Part shown: piece after piece, positions 34,461 to 41,952 of the stretch
How positions within the stretch are numbered: position 1 is the stretch's first letter
Layout: each line of letters opens with the position of its first letter
Source of the DNA: Lachnospiraceae bacterium
GTDB lineage: Bacteria; Bacillota; Clostridia; Lachnospirales; Lachnospiraceae
Length of the DNA stretch: 64,000 nt
Reading direction: 5' to 3'
Assembly (NCBI GenBank): GCA_021771755.1
Contig: JAETOL010000003.1
Coordinates: 62,001 to 126,000, forward strand
Notes under the pieces: generated by a model
What the model was told of the DNA's origin: nothing
The model's input: only the letters and a program-made list of their open reading frames with translations
The model's database searches: none
Program-made: the position numbers and the translations under genes

Positions 34461-34589
34461 ATGTAGAAGCAAAAGCTGTCGAAATTTTCCCTGTCATTTT
34501 TGTTGCACGAGACGAACTGCAGTGTTATGATAAGAACAAAAAAGTTTGAGACAGCATGGCCTTTGCAGCATGTTGAGAAAGGACAGCGT

Positions 34590-35459
34590 ATGAGAGAATA
34601 TGTGATCACAACAGATAATAATGCAGATCTTCCGGAAGAATATTACAGAGAACATCAGGTAGGCTGCATGTATCTCAGCTATACTATGGACGGGATACAT
34701 TATGAACAGGGATCCTTTATGCCGGAAAGTGAGTTTTACGAAAAAATGAGGGCAGGATCTATGCCGACGACAGCTCAGGTAAATCCGCAGGAAGCCAGAC
34801 TTTTGTTTGAGCCGTATCTCAAAGAAGGAAAAGACATTCTTCACATCGCATTTTCTTCTGGATTAAGCGGAACTTATAACAGCTGTCGGATTGCGGCAGA
34901 AGAACTTCAGGAGGAGTATCCTGACCGGATCATCACGATTGTTGATTCTCTTGCTGCTTCTCTTGGACAGGGACTCCTGGTATATTTTGCTCAGAAGATG
35001 AAAGAAGAAGGCGCAGATATGCAGACGGTGACAGAGTGGACAGAATCCCATCGCAGCCATATTGTCCATCTTTTTACTGTGGATGATCTGAACCACCTTT
35101 ATCGAGGCGGAAGGGTGTCCAGGACAACGGCTGTTCTTGGTGGTATGCTGAATATCAAACCGGTTCTTCATGTAGATGAAGAGGGAAAACTGATTCCGAT
35201 CGGAAAAGTAAGGGGCCGTAAAAAATCCATTCTGGAACTGGCTGCCCTTATGGATCAGAAGCTGGGAAGCTATAAAGATACCTGCGATACGATTTTTATC
35301 AGCCATGGAGACTGCCTGGAGGATGCAGAATATCTGTCTGAGAAAATAAAAGCAAAATATCCGGTCAAGACAGAGATCATTCATTATGTTGGTGCAGTGA
35401 TCGGCGCGCATTCCGGCCCGGGAACACTGGCATTGTTTTTCGTAGGAGAATCAAGATAA
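34590..35459 (+). CDS. DegV family fatty acid-binding protein
   Basis: Cytoplasmic lipid-binding protein of 289 aa. ATG 34590 follows GAAAGGA. Family motifs are present: VITTDNNADLP at the N-terminus, MPTTAQVNP near 58-66, the SSGLSGTYNS loop near 88-97 and RGGRVSRTTAVLGGMLNIKP near 170-189. DegV/FakB proteins hold a fatty acid for FakA kinase; no fakA gene is visible here. Specificity cannot be read. Confidence 0.92.
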   Translation: MREYVITTDNNADLPEEYYREHQVGCMYLSYTMDGIHYEQGSFMPESEFYEKMRAGSMPTTAQVNPQEARLLFEPYLKEGKDILHIAFSSGLSGTYNSCRIAAEELQEEYPDRIITIVDSLAASLGQGLLVYFAQKMKEEGADMQTVTEWTESHRSHIVHLFTVDDLNHLYRGGRVSRTTAVLGGMLNIKPVLHVDEEGKLIPIGKVRGRKKSILELAALMDQKLGSYKDTCDTIFISHGDCLEDAEYLSEKIKAKYPVKTEIIHYVGAVIGAHSGPGTLALFFVGESR

Positions 35460-35527
35460 ATTTGTTACTGTGAAGTGATAAATAGTAATAAAAATGTAAC
35501 AAAATAATAATAAAACGTAAAAAACTC

Positions 35528-35556
35528 TTGCATTTTTTCTGAACTTTTCGTATGAT
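35528..35556 (+). promoter_or_regulatory. Promoter of the FnIII/lysozyme-like gene
   Basis: TTGCAT at 35528-35533, 17-base spacer, TATGAT at 35551-35556. Upstream, TTTGTTAC (35461-35468) and GTAACAAA (35496-35503) form an inverted repeat that could be a regulator site. Confidence 0.7.
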
Positions 35557-35637
35557 AGAAAGGAAGAGATGCTGTGCGTGGCTATCAGGCAGCAGCCAGA
35601 ATGAGATCAAATGTGCTTTGATGAAAGGAAGGATCGA

Positions 35638-36954
35638 ATGCAGAAAAGTGGAAGAGGAAAAAGAATAACCGTATTTTTTATGGCAGTTTTTGCAATGCTT
35701 GCAGTGACTCTTTGTTCGGAAATTCCCGTAAATGCGGCAGCTTCTGTAAAAAATATCAGTGTAAAAGCAGAAGTAAAGGCGTCATCTACGAATGCGATTA
35801 AAATCAGCTGGAACCGTACCTCTATGGCAGATGGATACGTGATCTATAGAAGAGAATCTTTTACAAAATCATTTCAGAGACTGAAAGTCGTAAACAAAAA
35901 TGCTGCTTTTTATCTGGACAGAAACCTGATCAGCAGCAAGCCTTATCAGTATGCGGTCAGAGCTTATCGCAAAGAAGGCAAAAAGAATGTATACAGTAAA
36001 TTTATCGCCGTGACTGCAGCAACCCGTCCTCAGGCAACAACAGTGAAGGCAAAGGCAGTATCCAGCAGTCAGGTAGATATAACCTGGAGCAAAGATTTAA
36101 GAACAGACGGATATCGCATTTACAGAAGAGCAGCAGGAGAGAAATGGGTTCTGGTAAATGATGTTTCCAAATCCAGCAGTTCCTATGAAGACCAGAAGGT
36201 AAAAGCAGATACGAAATATGTATATGCAGTGCGCCCTTACAAAAAAGGCGGAAATGTAAAATATATGGCATCTTTTAAACAGAGCAGCCTGATTCATACC
36301 CCGGAAAAAGTATCCGGAGGAAGCAGCTATGCAGAATTTACACAGGCGCAGAAAGATGTTATGAAAAAAATCCTTTACGCAGTAGAGACTGGCGGACAGG
36401 TTTACGGCAGACAGGATTACGCAGATTTCACAGAAGCCTATACAAACAGCAGCGCAGAGCATGCCATTACGATTGGCGCTGGCCAGTGGTATGCGACAGA
36501 AGCACAGAGACTTCTGAAACTGATCCATACAAAATATCCTGCCACATGGAAGAAATATGACCCGAAGAATTATGTGTGGAATGATGTGGTAAATAAAAAC
36601 TGGAGTACATATAAGCTTGATGAAAATTCAGGCAGAGCAAAGATCATTGTGAAGCTGATCAGTTCTGCTGACGGCATCAAATGTCAGGATCAGCTGATGT
36701 ATCAGCAGATCGACGAGATGCAGAAGGAAATCCGTAAGCTTGGCATTACAGAGGCAAAATCTGTAGGGATGTTTATCAATATCCGCCATCAGGGCGGCTA
36801 CGGCGCGGTGACTCGTGTTCTTAAAAAAACAAACCGTCCGGTAACGCTGGACAACATTTATAAGGCACTGCAGACCGATACAGGCAATCAGGTAGGCGCC
36901 TATCGCACCAGACAGAAATGTGTTTACACCTGGCTGAAAACATATATGAAATAA
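35638..36954 (+). CDS. Secreted protein with two fibronectin-III domains and a lysozyme-like domain
   Basis: Exported protein of 438 aa; ATG 35638 follows AAAGGAAGGA. A signal peptide ends near VNAAA (about 37). Residues about 42-128 and 132-222 are two FnIII repeats sharing the ISWNRTSMADGYVIYRR / ITWSKDLRTDGYRIYRR pattern. The C-terminal 210 residues begin YAVETGGQVYGRQDY, contain ITIGAGQWYATEAQRLL and NIRHQGGYGAVTRVL, a layout resembling the lysozyme-like domains of phage-tail and secreted wall hydrolases; Glu in VETGG is a candidate catalytic acid. Wall turnover or release is a reasonable role. The hydrolase fold is my reading, not proven. Confidence 0.72.
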   Translation: MQKSGRGKRITVFFMAVFAMLAVTLCSEIPVNAAASVKNISVKAEVKASSTNAIKISWNRTSMADGYVIYRRESFTKSFQRLKVVNKNAAFYLDRNLISSKPYQYAVRAYRKEGKKNVYSKFIAVTAATRPQATTVKAKAVSSSQVDITWSKDLRTDGYRIYRRAAGEKWVLVNDVSKSSSSYEDQKVKADTKYVYAVRPYKKGGNVKYMASFKQSSLIHTPEKVSGGSSYAEFTQAQKDVMKKILYAVETGGQVYGRQDYADFTEAYTNSSAEHAITIGAGQWYATEAQRLLKLIHTKYPATWKKYDPKNYVWNDVVNKNWSTYKLDENSGRAKIIVKLISSADGIKCQDQLMYQQIDEMQKEIRKLGITEAKSVGMFINIRHQGGYGAVTRVLKKTNRPVTLDNIYKALQTDTGNQVGAYRTRQKCVYTWLKTYMK

Positions 36955-36963
36955 AAGGAATGT

Positions 36964-37026
36964 ATAAGACTGATGGAGACATTGTCCTGAGAAACAAAGG
37001 CAACCGTTCCCATCAGTCTTATTTTG
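36964..37026 (+). terminator. Terminator after the FnIII/lysozyme-like gene
   Basis: ATAAGACTGATGG (36964-36976) pairs with CCATCAGTCTTAT (37010-37022), a perfect 13-bp stem around a 33-base structured loop, with TTT following. Confidence 0.75.
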
Positions 37027-37087
37027 GCTAAAGCTATTGTAATTGCAGCAAAAAAGTGATATGATTTAACAAATTGAATAAGAAGAA

Positions 37088-37257
37088 CAACAGGTGCCGG
37101 AATAAAATCGGATAATAGGGAAACAGGTGTGAATCCTGTACGATCTCGTCACTGTATTTAAGGAGTATGGAGCTGTGTATGCTACATACAGTCACTGGGA
37201 AACCGGGAAGGCTGCTTCATATGATGATCTATAAGCCAGGAAACCTGCCTGCTGTTG
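37088..37257 (+). ncRNA. Cobalamin riboswitch (aptamer)
   Basis: The conserved blocks occur in order: GGTGCC after the P1 strand CAACAG (37088-37093), then GGGAAACAGGTGTGAATCCTG, the GTCACTGT form of the GCCACTG core, AGTCACTGGGAAACCGGGAAG, and AAGCCAGGAAACCTGCCTG before the closing P1 strand CTGTTG (37252-37257). This is the B12 aptamer architecture. Binding of adenosyl- or another cobalamin is expected to favour the terminator at 37315-37345 and switch off the operon below. Confidence 0.93.
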
Positions 37258-37314
37258 GTACGGGGACTGAAGTCCCGGATCACGAGTAATTGGTTGTACC
37301 GCGCATTTCCGCAG

Positions 37315-37345
37315 ACCTTTTACCTTTTTGTAGAAGGTTTTTTTC
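37315..37345 (+). terminator. Riboswitch-controlled attenuator
   Basis: ACCTTTTAC (37315-37323) and GTAGAAGGT (37330-37338) form a 9-bp stem followed by six T. The stretch 37258-37305, with GGGACT/AGTCCC and distant GGTAC/GTACC pairings, is the likely antiterminator or linker region. Confidence 0.8.
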
Positions 37346-37474
37346 TTGCAAAAAGAAGATTTTTGTGAAAAACAGGCAGGAAATTTTTCTCCGTACATTT
37401 TTATTCAGTTTGGAGCAGACTGCAGATAGTCGGGCGGCTCTGCTTAGACAGTGTAAGAATAAGGAGGAAAAAAC

Positions 37475-38755
37475 ATGAAAAACAAAACGGTAAAAGCACT
37501 GGTATTACTGATGACTGCAACAACGGTATCTATGATGGGATCTGCAAGCATTTTTGCTTCCGAAGCAGAAGCGGATGCGGCAGTAGAAGCTGCGGCAGAG
37601 GAAAGTACAGACACGGAAACCGAAGATGCAGATCAGGAAGCTGCTGATCAAGTGGCGGCGCTTATTGATAAGATCTATGTTCAGGAAAGAACAGAAACCA
37701 CAGATGAGGACTGCAAAGCTGCAAAGGAAGCATGGGATGCACTGACAGATGCACAGAAGGAAATGGTAGAAGGCGAGTCTGCAAGCCCGGATTATTTCGG
37801 ACTGGATACAGGAGACGCTTCTGCTGATGATCCGCGCAATGCAGATGAGATCGGTGAAAATGAGCTTCTGGTGGTAAGCTTTGGTACTTCTTATAATGAC
37901 AGCCGTGCAGAAGACATCAAGGGAATTGAGGATGCACTTCAGGAGGCTTATCCGGACTGGGCGGTAAGAAGAGCCTTTACAGCACAGATCATTATCAATC
38001 ATGTACAGGCAAGAGATGGGGAAGTGATTGATAACATGCAGCAGGCGCTTGACCGTGCAGTGGAAAATGGTGTAAAAAATCTTGTGGTACAGCCAACGCA
38101 TCTGATGCATGGTGCAGAGTATGATGAAATGACAGAAGCTCTGGAAGAATATCAGGATAAATTTGAGTCCGTTGCTATTGCAGAACCAATGCTTGGTGAT
38201 GTGGGAGACGATGCTACTGTGATCAATGCAGACAAAGAAGCCGTTGCAAAGGCTGTTACGGATGCGGCTGTTGCGGATGCCGGATTTGACAGCATGGAAG
38301 CTGCAGCAGAAGATGGTACTGCTTTTGTGTTCCTGGGACATGGAACCTCTCATACAGCAAAGGTAAGCTACAGTCAGATGCAGACCCAGATGGAAGAACT
38401 TGGATTCGCCAATGCATTTATCGGAACCGTTGAAGGGGAACCGGAAGATACCGCATGCGAAGCAGTGATTGAAAAAGTAAAAGAAGCCGGATACAAGAAC
38501 GTTATTCTTCGCCCGCTTATGGTAGTTGCAGGAGATCATGCAAATAATGATATGGCAGGCAGCGAAGAAGATTCCTGGAAGAGTATGATGGAAGCATCCG
38601 GTGCTTTTGAGTCTGTAGACACACAGATCGCAGGTCTGGGAAGAATCGATGCAGTAAAAGATCTTTATGTAGAGCACACAAAGGCAGCGATAGATTCTCT
38701 GGGATCAGAAGAAAATGCAGCTGAGGAAGAGGCTGCAGAAACAGCAGAAGAGTAA
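37475..38755 (+). CDS. Exported CbiK-like tetrapyrrole metal chelatase
   Basis: Class II chelatase of the anaerobic sirohydrochlorin cobaltochelatase family (CbiK), 426 aa, longer than cytoplasmic CbiK (about 260-300). ATG 37475 follows AAGGAGG. A signal peptide (1-29, ending IFA-SEA) shows export. Residues 30-125 form an acidic linker with a small helical segment (LIDKIYVQ...DALTDAQKEMVEG). The chelatase core starts at LLVVSFGTSYNDSR (131-144). The two conserved metal-site histidines are His209 in QPTHLMHG and His355 in MVVAGDHANNDMAG. The tail is Glu/Ala rich. An extracytoplasmic chelatase, or dechelatase, beside a B12-regulated importer suggests metal or tetrapyrrole salvage; the reaction direction is open. 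Confidence 0.88.
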   Translation: MKNKTVKALVLLMTATTVSMMGSASIFASEAEADAAVEAAAEESTDTETEDADQEAADQVAALIDKIYVQERTETTDEDCKAAKEAWDALTDAQKEMVEGESASPDYFGLDTGDASADDPRNADEIGENELLVVSFGTSYNDSRAEDIKGIEDALQEAYPDWAVRRAFTAQIIINHVQARDGEVIDNMQQALDRAVENGVKNLVVQPTHLMHGAEYDEMTEALEEYQDKFESVAIAEPMLGDVGDDATVINADKEAVAKAVTDAAVADAGFDSMEAAAEDGTAFVFLGHGTSHTAKVSYSQMQTQMEELGFANAFIGTVEGEPEDTACEAVIEKVKEAGYKNVILRPLMVVAGDHANNDMAGSEEDSWKSMMEASGAFESVDTQIAGLGRIDAVKDLYVEHTKAAIDSLGSEENAAEEEAAETAEE

Positions 38756-38794
38756 GAAACAGACTGCGTATTCAGGCAGGATGACAGAACATGG

Positions 38795-38846
38795 ACTGCT
38801 GCAAAGCGGCGCTGCAGAGACAGTGGCTTTGCAGCAGTTTCTTATT
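38795..38846 (+). terminator. Intra-operon terminator-like hairpin after the chelatase gene
   Basis: ACTGCTGCAAAGC (38795-38807) and GCTTTGCAGCAGT (38826-38838) form a perfect 13-bp stem, followed by TTCTTATTT. It lies within the riboswitch operon, 40 bases after the chelatase stop, and would lower expression of the genes beyond or stabilise the first cistron. Confidence 0.65.
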
Positions 38847-38865
38847 TGGAAAGGAGATATTTCTT

Positions 38866-39762
38866 ATGAAACGAAAACTTGTGATGGTATTATGTGCCGT
38901 ATGCACGATTTCTATGGCAGGAAGCAGCCTGGTACTGGCAGAGGAAGAGAAGGCAGAAATTTCACAGGAAAGTGAAGAGGCGAAAGAGGATGCCGCCGGA
39001 GAAACAGCAGATGCGGTACCTGAGGACGGTGTCTATACGGCAGAATTTGACACAGACAGCAATATGTTTCATGTAAATGAGGCAAATGACGGAAAAGGAA
39101 CACTGACGGTCAAAGACGGAAAAATGACGATCCATGTAAGTCTGGTATCGAAAAGCATTGTAAATCTGTTTGTGGGAACTGCAGAGGATGCACAAAAAGA
39201 AGGCGCAGAGATCCTGGAGCCTACCACAGACGAGGTGACATACAGCGACGGATATAAAGAGGAAGTCTTTGGATTCGACATTCCGGTTCCCGCTCTGGAT
39301 GAAGAGTTCGACTGTGCTCTCCTTGGGAAAAAGGGCAAATGGTACGATCATAAGGTAAGTGTCTCCGATCCGGTACCGGCAGAGGAAACTGCAGAAAAAG
39401 AGGAAGCATCTGCCGGCACTACAGTGGAAGAACTGAAGCTGGAAGATGGAAACTATACAGCAGAGGTCACTCTGGAAGGCGGTTCCGGAAAGGCAACTGT
39501 GGAAAGTCCGGTAAAACTTGAAATCAGGGATGGAAAGGCAATCGCAGAACTGATCTGGAGCAGCCCCAACTATGATTACATGATCGTAGATGGAGAAAAA
39601 TATGAGATGACCAACACAGAGGGGAATTCAACCTTTGAAATTCCGGTTGCAGCTTTTGATACTGCTCTGGCGGTAAAAGCTGATACCGTTGCCATGAGCG
39701 AACCCCATGAAATCGACTATACACTGCAGTTTGACTCTGCATCCATAGAAAAGGCAAAATAA
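38866..39762 (+). CDS. Secreted two-repeat NEAT-like protein
   Basis: Exported protein, 298 aa; ATG 38866 follows AAAGGAGAT. The signal peptide ends near LVLA-EEE, followed by an acidic linker. Two beta-rich repeats of about 110 residues start with DGVYTAEFDT (about 54) and DGNYTAEVTL (about 192); both continue with a LxVKDGKM / LEIRDGKA strand and end FDIPVPALDEE / FEIPVAAFDTA. This strand order resembles NEAT (heme-binding) domains. I do not see a clear C-terminal YxxxY heme motif, so the ligand may be another tetrapyrrole or a metal complex. Location between an exported chelatase and a BtuF-like receptor suggests a relay protein at the cell surface. Confidence 0.65.
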   Translation: MKRKLVMVLCAVCTISMAGSSLVLAEEEKAEISQESEEAKEDAAGETADAVPEDGVYTAEFDTDSNMFHVNEANDGKGTLTVKDGKMTIHVSLVSKSIVNLFVGTAEDAQKEGAEILEPTTDEVTYSDGYKEEVFGFDIPVPALDEEFDCALLGKKGKWYDHKVSVSDPVPAEETAEKEEASAGTTVEELKLEDGNYTAEVTLEGGSGKATVESPVKLEIRDGKAIAELIWSSPNYDYMIVDGEKYEMTNTEGNSTFEIPVAAFDTALAVKADTVAMSEPHEIDYTLQFDSASIEKAK

Positions 39763-39763
39763 T

Positions 39764-40906
39764 ATGAAAAAAATAATGACCTGTCTGCTGATGAGTTTTT
39801 TTCTGCTTGTATGTGCCTGTCCGGTCCAGGCAGAAGAAAAGGAAAACACTTATACGGAAATAGAGGGACTTACGTTTGATCACAGCATGGAGCTTACCTA
39901 TGCGGAACAGTTTTCTGTGGACTATTACAAGGACGGCTATGCATTGATCACCATTGCAGAGGAAGGACAGTTTCTGGTAGTCCCGGAAGGAAAAGAAGCG
40001 CCGGAAGGTCTGGACAAAAATATTACGGTGATCCAAAAACCTGTAGAAAATATCTATCTGGTGGCAACCTCTGCTATGAATCTTTTCTGTGCTCTGGACG
40101 GTCTGGATCATATCAGCCTGTCAGGAACCGATGCAGACGGCTGGTATATTGAGGACGCCAGAAAAGCGCTGGAGGACGGAAGAATTTCATTTGCGGGAAA
40201 ATACAGCGCTCCGGACTATGAGCTGATCCTGGACAAACAGTGTGGCCTGGCGGTGGAATCAACGATGATCTACCATATGCCGGAGGTAAAAGAAAAACTG
40301 GAACAGTTCGGGATTCCGGTTCTTGTGGAACATTCCAGCTATGAATCTCATCCGCTGGGACGAACAGAATGGCTGAAGCTATATGCGGTGCTTCTGGATA
40401 AAGAGGAGGAAGCTGAGAAGCTGTTTCAGGAGCAGGCGGAGAAGCTGGAAAAAATAGAGGACAGCAGAAACACAGGAAAAAAAGTGGCATTTTTTTATAT
40501 CAATTCAGTAGGCTCTGTGAATGTGCGGAAATCTAACGATTATGTGGCAAAAATGATCGATCTGGCCGGAGGAGAATACATTTTTCAGGATCTGGGAAAA
40601 GACGACAATGCACTTTCTACCATGAACATGCAGATGGAGGAATTTTATGCCTCTGCCAAAGATGCGGATTATATTATCTATAACAGCACCATTGACGGTG
40701 AATTGACAGACATTTCCCAGCTTTTGTCAAAAAGCTCCCTTCTGGGAGACTTTAAAGCCGTAAAAGAGGGCAATGTATGGTGTACAGAGCAGAATCTGTT
40801 TCAGGAGACCCTGGAGCTGGGAACCATGATCGAAGATATCCATACCATGCTGATCTCAGAGGATAAAGAACTGGATTCTCTGACCTTTATGCACAAATTG
40901 AAATAA
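39764..40906 (+). CDS. BtuF/FepB-like ABC transporter substrate-binding protein
   Basis: Receptor of the iron-complex/cobalamin family (PF01497), 380 aa. It begins one base after the upstream stop. The N-terminus ends in either a lipobox-like VCAC or a signal peptidase site PVQA-EE; surface anchoring is likely. The first lobe carries GLDKNITVIQKPVENIYLVATSAM and the helical backbone FQEQAEKLEKI separates it from the second lobe, which begins KVAFFYINSVGSVNVR. Cobalamin-riboswitch control makes a corrinoid, cobalt complex or related tetrapyrrole the likely cargo rather than a ferric siderophore. Confidence 0.85.
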   Translation: MKKIMTCLLMSFFLLVCACPVQAEEKENTYTEIEGLTFDHSMELTYAEQFSVDYYKDGYALITIAEEGQFLVVPEGKEAPEGLDKNITVIQKPVENIYLVATSAMNLFCALDGLDHISLSGTDADGWYIEDARKALEDGRISFAGKYSAPDYELILDKQCGLAVESTMIYHMPEVKEKLEQFGIPVLVEHSSYESHPLGRTEWLKLYAVLLDKEEEAEKLFQEQAEKLEKIEDSRNTGKKVAFFYINSVGSVNVRKSNDYVAKMIDLAGGEYIFQDLGKDDNALSTMNMQMEEFYASAKDADYIIYNSTIDGELTDISQLLSKSSLLGDFKAVKEGNVWCTEQNLFQETLELGTMIEDIHTMLISEDKELDSLTFMHKLK

Positions 40907-40932
40907 ATCATTGACACAGGAAGGATAAACGC

Positions 40933-41952
40933 ATGCATAAAAAGCTACATATCAGATACTGGGCGTCCTTTGGGCTGCTGGTTCTGATGCTGATCTTATT
41001 TATCATATGGAACATCAATTCCGGAAGCATCCCTATTTCCGTCAGGGAAATTCTAGAGATTCTGTTTCTGGGAGGAGGGGAGGAAACTGCACGGAATATT
41101 GTGTGGGAGATCCGGCTTCCAAGGATCCTTTCCGCAGTGATCCTTGGCGGCGCGCTGTCCGTATCCGGATTCCTGCTCCAGACTTTTTTCGGGAATCCCA
41201 TTGCCAGCCCCTTTGTACTTGGCATTTCTTCCGGTGCAAAACTGGTGGTATCTCTTGTTATGATCTTTCTTCTGGGCAGATCCATGGTGGCTTCTTCCGC
41301 AGTCCTGATCCTGGCAGCCTTTGCAGGCTCTATGATCTCCATGGGATTTGTACTTCTTGTGGCAAAGAAAGTAAAGCAGATGTCAGCTCTGATCATCAGC
41401 GGCATCATGATCGGATATATCTGTTCTGCCATTACGGATTTTGTGATCACTTTTGCAGATGATTCAAATATCGTAAACCTTCATAACTGGTCCATGGGAA
41501 GCTTTTCCGGAATGAGCTGGGAGAATGTAAGGGTGATGGCTGTGGTGGTACTGCTCTCCTCCCTGATCGTATTTTTGATGTCCAAGCCCATCGGAGCCTA
41601 TCAGCTGGGAGAAGGCTATGCCCAGAATATGGGAGTGAACATTAAAGTATTCCGGGTGGCTCTGATCCTGCTGTCCAGTATCCTCTCTGCCTGTGTGACC
41701 GCATTTGCAGGCCCGATCTCCTTTGTAGGGATCGCTGTTCCCCATCTGGTAAAAAGTCTTCTCAAAACAGCAAAACCGCTTCTGGTGATACCGGCCTGTT
41801 TTCTGGGAGGCGCTGTATTCTGTCTGTTCTGTGACCTGATCGCCAGAACTGCCTTTGCCCCTACGGAACTCAGTATCAGCTCCGTAACGGCGGTGTTTGG
41901 TGCGCCGATTGTTATCTATATCATGATCCGAAGAAAGAGGTCTGCGCAATGA
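40933..41952 (+). CDS. FecCD/BtuC family ABC transporter permease
   Basis: Membrane permease of 339 aa with about ten membrane segments, starting at ATG 40933 after AGGAAGG. Hallmarks of the family are the RLPRILSAVILGGALSVSG segment (about 58-76), GNPIASPFVLGISSGAKL, and a late GPISFVGIAVPHLVKSL cytoplasmic loop that contacts the ATPase. It partners as a homodimer with the ATPase that overlaps its stop codon (ATGA). Confidence 0.93.
   Translation: MHKKLHIRYWASFGLLVLMLILFIIWNINSGSIPISVREILEILFLGGGEETARNIVWEIRLPRILSAVILGGALSVSGFLLQTFFGNPIASPFVLGISSGAKLVVSLVMIFLLGRSMVASSAVLILAAFAGSMISMGFVLLVAKKVKQMSALIISGIMIGYICSAITDFVITFADDSNIVNLHNWSMGSFSGMSWENVRVMAVVVLLSSLIVFLMSKPIGAYQLGEGYAQNMGVNIKVFRVALILLSSILSACVTAFAGPISFVGIAVPHLVKSLLKTAKPLLVIPACFLGGAVFCLFCDLIARTAFAPTELSISSVTAVFGAPIVIYIMIRRKRSAQ

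Noticed and set aside
37290..37478. 62-codon + frame between the riboswitch and the chelatase gene
   Set aside because: It runs through the attenuator hairpin, lacks a ribosome binding site and ends over the real start region; it is leader RNA.
37505..38677. 390-codon minus-strand frame opposite the chelatase gene
   Set aside because: Shadow of the chelatase reading frame; composition (Cys, His, Ile, Ser rich) is not protein-like and no start signal or neighbour supports it.
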